8,011 nucleotides of DNA from Klebsiella pneumoniae (GTDB lineage: Bacteria > Pseudomonadota > Gammaproteobacteria > Ga0077536), in the NCBI GenBank assembly GCA_945873015.1, contig CAMCBY010000179.1:1-8011 (forward strand), read 5' to 3'. Below are positions 5,577 to 8,011 of the stretch, one piece after another; position 1 is the stretch's first letter; each line of letters starts with the position of its first letter. A model generated the notes under the pieces. The model worked only from the letters and a program-made list of their open reading frames with translations. It was not told the DNA's origin and did not search any database. The translations under genes were made by a program, and so were the position numbers.

Positions 5577-6671
5577 ATGGCTGCTGCCGGATTCCATCGT
5601 CTGACCGTTACCGAAGTCCAGCGCGAAACCGATGACGCGGTGTGTGTGCGCTTCGAAGTGCCCGATGCGCTGCGCACCACGTTTGCCTTCGTCCAGGGTC
5701 AGTATCTGACCCTGCGTCAAACCATCAATGGCGAGGATGTACGGCGTTCGTATTCCATCTGCAGTGGTGTTGACGAACAGGCGCTGCGCGTCGCCATCAA
5801 ACATGTCGAGGGCGGGCGTTTCTCGAGTTATGCCAACGATGTTCTGCAAGTGGGCGATGCGCTGGAAGTGATGCCGCCGGAAGGCCGCTTCAATTCCGAA
5901 CTCAGTGCTGACAACGACAAAAACTATCTGTGCATCGCGGCTGGCAGCGGCATCACGCCGGTGCTGTCCATCGTCAAGTCGATACTGTCACGCGAGTCCA
6001 ACAGTCATGTCACTTTGCTGTACGGCAATCAACGCGTCGCCAGCATCATGTTTCGCGACGAACTGGAACGGCTCAAGAACCGCTACATGGCGCGCTTCCA
6101 GTTGATTCACGTGCTGAGCCGCGAGCATCGTGATGTGGATATTCTCAATGGCCGCATCGACAACCGTAAGGGCGCGGCGCTATGCCGCAATCTGCTCGAT
6201 CTGAAGGCGGTCGATGAATTTTTCCTGTGTGGTCCGGAAGGCATGATTTCGGAAGTGTCGCGTGGTCTGCGCGATGCCGGTGTCGATGAAACGCGTATTC
6301 ATTACGAGTTGTTCGGCGCGTCAGCGGCCGACGCGCAAGCGGTGATCGAACGGCATCACGAGCGCGCACGACGTTTTGCCGGCAAGGTCAGTCGCGTGAC
6401 GGTCAAGGCCGATGGTCGCGAGACCCATCTCGAGCTGTCGCCCGATGGCGAAAATATTCTCGACGCAGCGCTCGATGCCGGCGTCGATCTGCCGTTTGCG
6501 TGCAAGGGCGGCGCCTGCGGCACCTGCAAGGCGCGTGTCATCAAGGGTGAGGTCGAGATGGATGTGCGCCATGCGCTCGAGGACAGCGAGATTGCCGCCG
6601 GTTATGTGTTGAGTTGTCAGGCCCATCCGCTGTCCGACGAGGTGATGCTGGACTTCGATCAGGCGGTTTAG
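5577..6671 (+). CDS. paaE: Phenylacetyl-CoA 1,2-epoxidase reductase subunit PaaE
   Basis: Electron-transfer subunit that moves electrons from NAD(P)H through FAD and a plant-type 2Fe-2S cluster to the PaaA diiron site. The 364 residues show the expected order: ferredoxin-reductase FAD domain with the RSYS flavin-binding motif (57-60), NAD(P) domain with AAGSGITPVL (121-130) and CGPEGM (218-223), then a C-terminal 2Fe-2S domain with C309, C314, C317 and C347 in CKGGACGTCKA and VLSCQAHP. All four cluster cysteines are present. The ATG at 5577 has GAGGAT (5568-5573), which overlaps the paaD stop. Length and domain order match PaaE, and its place after paaD completes the epoxidase set. The paaX-like repressor gene follows with 3 bases between. 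Confidence 0.97.
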   Translation: MAAAGFHRLTVTEVQRETDDAVCVRFEVPDALRTTFAFVQGQYLTLRQTINGEDVRRSYSICSGVDEQALRVAIKHVEGGRFSSYANDVLQVGDALEVMPPEGRFNSELSADNDKNYLCIAAGSGITPVLSIVKSILSRESNSHVTLLYGNQRVASIMFRDELERLKNRYMARFQLIHVLSREHRDVDILNGRIDNRKGAALCRNLLDLKAVDEFFLCGPEGMISEVSRGLRDAGVDETRIHYELFGASAADAQAVIERHHERARRFAGKVSRVTVKADGRETHLELSPDGENILDAALDAGVDLPFACKGGACGTCKARVIKGEVEMDVRHALEDSEIAAGYVLSCQAHPLSDEVMLDFDQAV

Positions 6672-6674
6672 TGT

Positions 6675-7589
6675 GTGAACGCATCCGTAACGCTGCCTGC
6701 AGCTCTGCGCGCGCTGCTCGCTGCGCTCACCCCGCGCGCCGGCTCCCTGGCCGTGACAATTTTTGGCGACAGCGTTGCCCACCAGGGCAACAGCGTATGG
6801 TTAGGCGGACTGGTGAACGTGATGCAGGACTTCGGTCTCAATGCACGCCAGACCCGCACCGCAATATTCCGTCTCGGGCGCGAGGGTTGGCTGCTGCCGT
6901 CCTTAAGCGGCCGTCGCAGTTATTACAGCTTCACTGAATCCGGCGCGCGGCAGTATGCGCGTGCCGCCGAGCGCATTTATGCGCCGACCGCCGCCGCCTG
7001 GGATGGCTATTGGACACTGATCACCAGCCTCGGTCTGGAGGGAGGGCTGCGCGATGAACTGCGCCGCCGTCTCGGCTGGTTGGGGTTTGGTGCGCTCGGC
7101 GGCGGCATGCTCGCGCATCCACAGATCTCGCTGACCAATGTGCACGACGTCTTGCGTGAACTCGGCTGCGAAGGGCAGGTGGTGGTGTGGCGCGCCAGCA
7201 CACCGCTCGACGCGCCACTGGCCGAACTGGTGGGCAGCAGTTGGCGGCTAGCCGAGTTGGCGGCGCTTTTCGAACAATTTATCGGTCGCTTTGCGCAGTT
7301 CGAGGCACTGCTCGCCGCGCAGCCCGACATCGCGTCGCGCGATGCCTTCGTATTGCGCACCTTGCTCATCCACGAGTACCGCCGCGTGCTGTTGAAAAGC
7401 ACCGAACTGCCGCCCGACCTGTTGCCCGACCCGTGGCCCGGTCACGCCGCACGCGCACTGACCGCGACGCTTTATCGTCGCGTGCACGGCGCGGCCAGTG
7501 TCTATTGCCAGACCGCCCTTGAGAACACGAGCGGCCCCTTGCCGCCGCCCGCACCGGACTTTCATCTGCGCTTCGGCGGCTTACCCTAG
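6675..7589 (+). CDS. paaX: PaaX-family transcriptional repressor of phenylacetate degradation
   Basis: GntR-like repressor that in characterised species binds paa promoters and is released by phenylacetyl-CoA. The protein has 304 residues, near the 316 of E. coli PaaX. The N-terminal winged-helix part is at about 20-90, with the typical FGDSVAHQGNSVWLGGLV (30-47), ARQTRTAIFRLGREGWL (57-73) and GRRSYYSFTESG (79-90). The central part has WDGYWTL and LGWLGFGALGGGML, and the C-terminal part LLIHEYRRVLLK (230-241), LPPDLLPDPWPGHAAR and a closing FHLRFGGL, all as in PaaX. GTG at 6675 is the start, preceded by AGGCGG 8 bases away. Lying 3 bases after paaE, it is likely co-transcribed, which implies negative feedback on the whole operon. 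Ligand and operator are assumed from the family. Confidence 0.94.
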   Translation: MNASVTLPAALRALLAALTPRAGSLAVTIFGDSVAHQGNSVWLGGLVNVMQDFGLNARQTRTAIFRLGREGWLLPSLSGRRSYYSFTESGARQYARAAERIYAPTAAAWDGYWTLITSLGLEGGLRDELRRRLGWLGFGALGGGMLAHPQISLTNVHDVLRELGCEGQVVVWRASTPLDAPLAELVGSSWRLAELAALFEQFIGRFAQFEALLAAQPDIASRDAFVLRTLLIHEYRRVLLKSTELPPDLLPDPWPGHAARALTATLYRRVHGAASVYCQTALENTSGPLPPPAPDFHLRFGGLP

Positions 7590-7717
7590 GCGCACCCCAA
7601 CCGCCGAGCGTGAGCCCGCGGCGACCACCCGCACGGACAGGAATTGACGTAGGATGAATGCGGCACGCGGGGCGTCCACCTTGTTCTACTGCGCGCGACC
7701 TGGGGAGGGTGTGAGTG
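7590..7717. other. Intergenic stretch between paaX and the P450 gene, no clear signal
   Basis: TCGGCGG (7573-7579, inside the paaX end) and CCGCCGA (7601-7607) could form a 7-bp stem with a 21-base loop, but no T-run follows, so it is a poor terminator. TTGACG at 7644-7649 resembles a -35, yet no -10 lies at a suitable distance. GGGGAGGG at 7702-7709 is a strong ribosome binding site for the P450 gene. Whether the P450 gene has its own promoter or is read from the paa operon cannot be decided. Confidence 0.4.
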
Positions 7718-8011
7718 ATGGCGGCGGTTCAAACAAAACTTCGCGCAGTTTCGGCCATGCCGGGGCCGCGCGGGTTGCCCTTGATTGGCAGCCTGCACGA
7801 AATCGATCTGGAGGCGTTTCACCAATGCCTCGAGCGTTGGGCTGACCAGTACGGCAATCTTTATCGTTTTCGTATGGGCCCGCGCGCGATCGTGGTGACC
7901 AGCGACGCCGATACCATCAAGCGTATGTTCCGCGAACGCCCCGACCTGTTCCGTCGCACCCGGCGGCTGGCCGACGCGGTGTCGGAAATGCGCTTCAACG
8001 GGCTGTTCTCC
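7718..8011 (+). CDS. Cytochrome P450, N-terminal fragment cut by window edge
   Basis: The first 98 residues of a haem-thiolate monooxygenase. The proline-rich PGPRGLPLIGSL (15-26), YGNLYRFRMG (45-54), an IVVTSDADTIKRMF strand-helix segment (58-71) and RERPDLFRRTRRL (72-84) are typical of the P450 N-terminal region, and the fragment ends in FNGLFS, just where P450s usually continue into the C-helix. The I-helix and haem cysteine lie beyond the window. I translated it directly; the ATG at 7718-7720 follows GGGGAGGG by 8 bases, and an in-frame TGA at 7712-7714 rules out a longer start. There is no N-terminal membrane anchor, so it is probably soluble, as in most bacterial P450s. The hinge style resembles eukaryote-like, class II-type P450s more than CYP101-like ones, a weak impression. 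The substrate is unknown; it could serve aromatic or lipid oxidation. Confidence 0.88.
   Translation, partial: MAAVQTKLRAVSAMPGPRGLPLIGSLHEIDLEAFHQCLERWADQYGNLYRFRMGPRAIVVTSDADTIKRMFRERPDLFRRTRRLADAVSEMRFNGLFS

Noticed and set aside
5042..5680. 212-codon minus-strand open frame across paaD and the paaE start
   Set aside because: It is a shadow of two well supported genes, with no recognisable motif or ribosome site that I could defend.
7644..7649. TTGACG as a -35 for the P450 gene
   Set aside because: No acceptable -10 lies 15-19 bases downstream in this GC-rich stretch.

Overview
The window is a GC-rich, densely coded bacterial segment with short intergenic gaps, GTG and TTG starts mixed with ATG, and stop/start overlaps between neighbouring genes. 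The protein types (RhlE-type DEAD-box helicase, PaaABCDE, PaaX) suggest a proteobacterium, probably a gammaproteobacterium. That placement is an inference from remembered family resemblance, not from a search. I see no rRNA, tRNA, CRISPR array, insertion sequence or other mobile-element hallmark.

Left block (1-2864, all minus strand). From right to left it holds a TIGR02466-type putative 2-oxoglutarate/Fe(II) oxygenase, a complete RhlE-like DEAD-box RNA helicase with an Asn/Gly-rich tail, and the N-terminal 193 codons of a luciferase-like flavin-dependent oxidoreductase that runs off the left edge. The gaps here are short but structured. There is an 8-bp tandem repeat and a hairpin upstream of rhlE, a compact GC-rich hairpin just after the rhlE stop, and a long imperfect inverted repeat (589-642) whose left arm contains the Shine-Dalgarno sequence of the flavin oxidoreductase gene.

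Centre (2865-3054). A 190-bp divergent intergenic region separates the 2OG oxygenase gene from paaA. It contains a small AT-rich island in an otherwise GC-rich sequence, a two-part direct repeat and a split inverted repeat. These are candidate control elements for the phenylacetate operon.

Right block (3055-8011, all plus strand). paaA-paaB-paaC-paaD-paaE encode the complete phenylacetyl-CoA 1,2-epoxidase (ring 1,2-phenylacetyl-CoA monooxygenase): the catalytic diiron subunit PaaA, bridging subunit PaaB, structural subunit PaaC, maturation factor PaaD, and the FAD/NAD(P)H/2Fe-2S reductase PaaE. A PaaX-family repressor gene follows paaE with only 3 bases between them, so the operon probably encodes its own phenylacetyl-CoA-responsive repressor. 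After 128 bp comes the first 98 codons of a cytochrome P450, cut by the right edge. The later pathway genes (paaF, G, H, J, K, Z) are not in the window.

The genes are all of recognisable families. The least explained material is regulatory: the structured rhlE/flavin-oxidoreductase gap, the repeat-bearing rhlE leader and the repeat architecture before paaA. I found no convincing evidence of a wholly new protein system.
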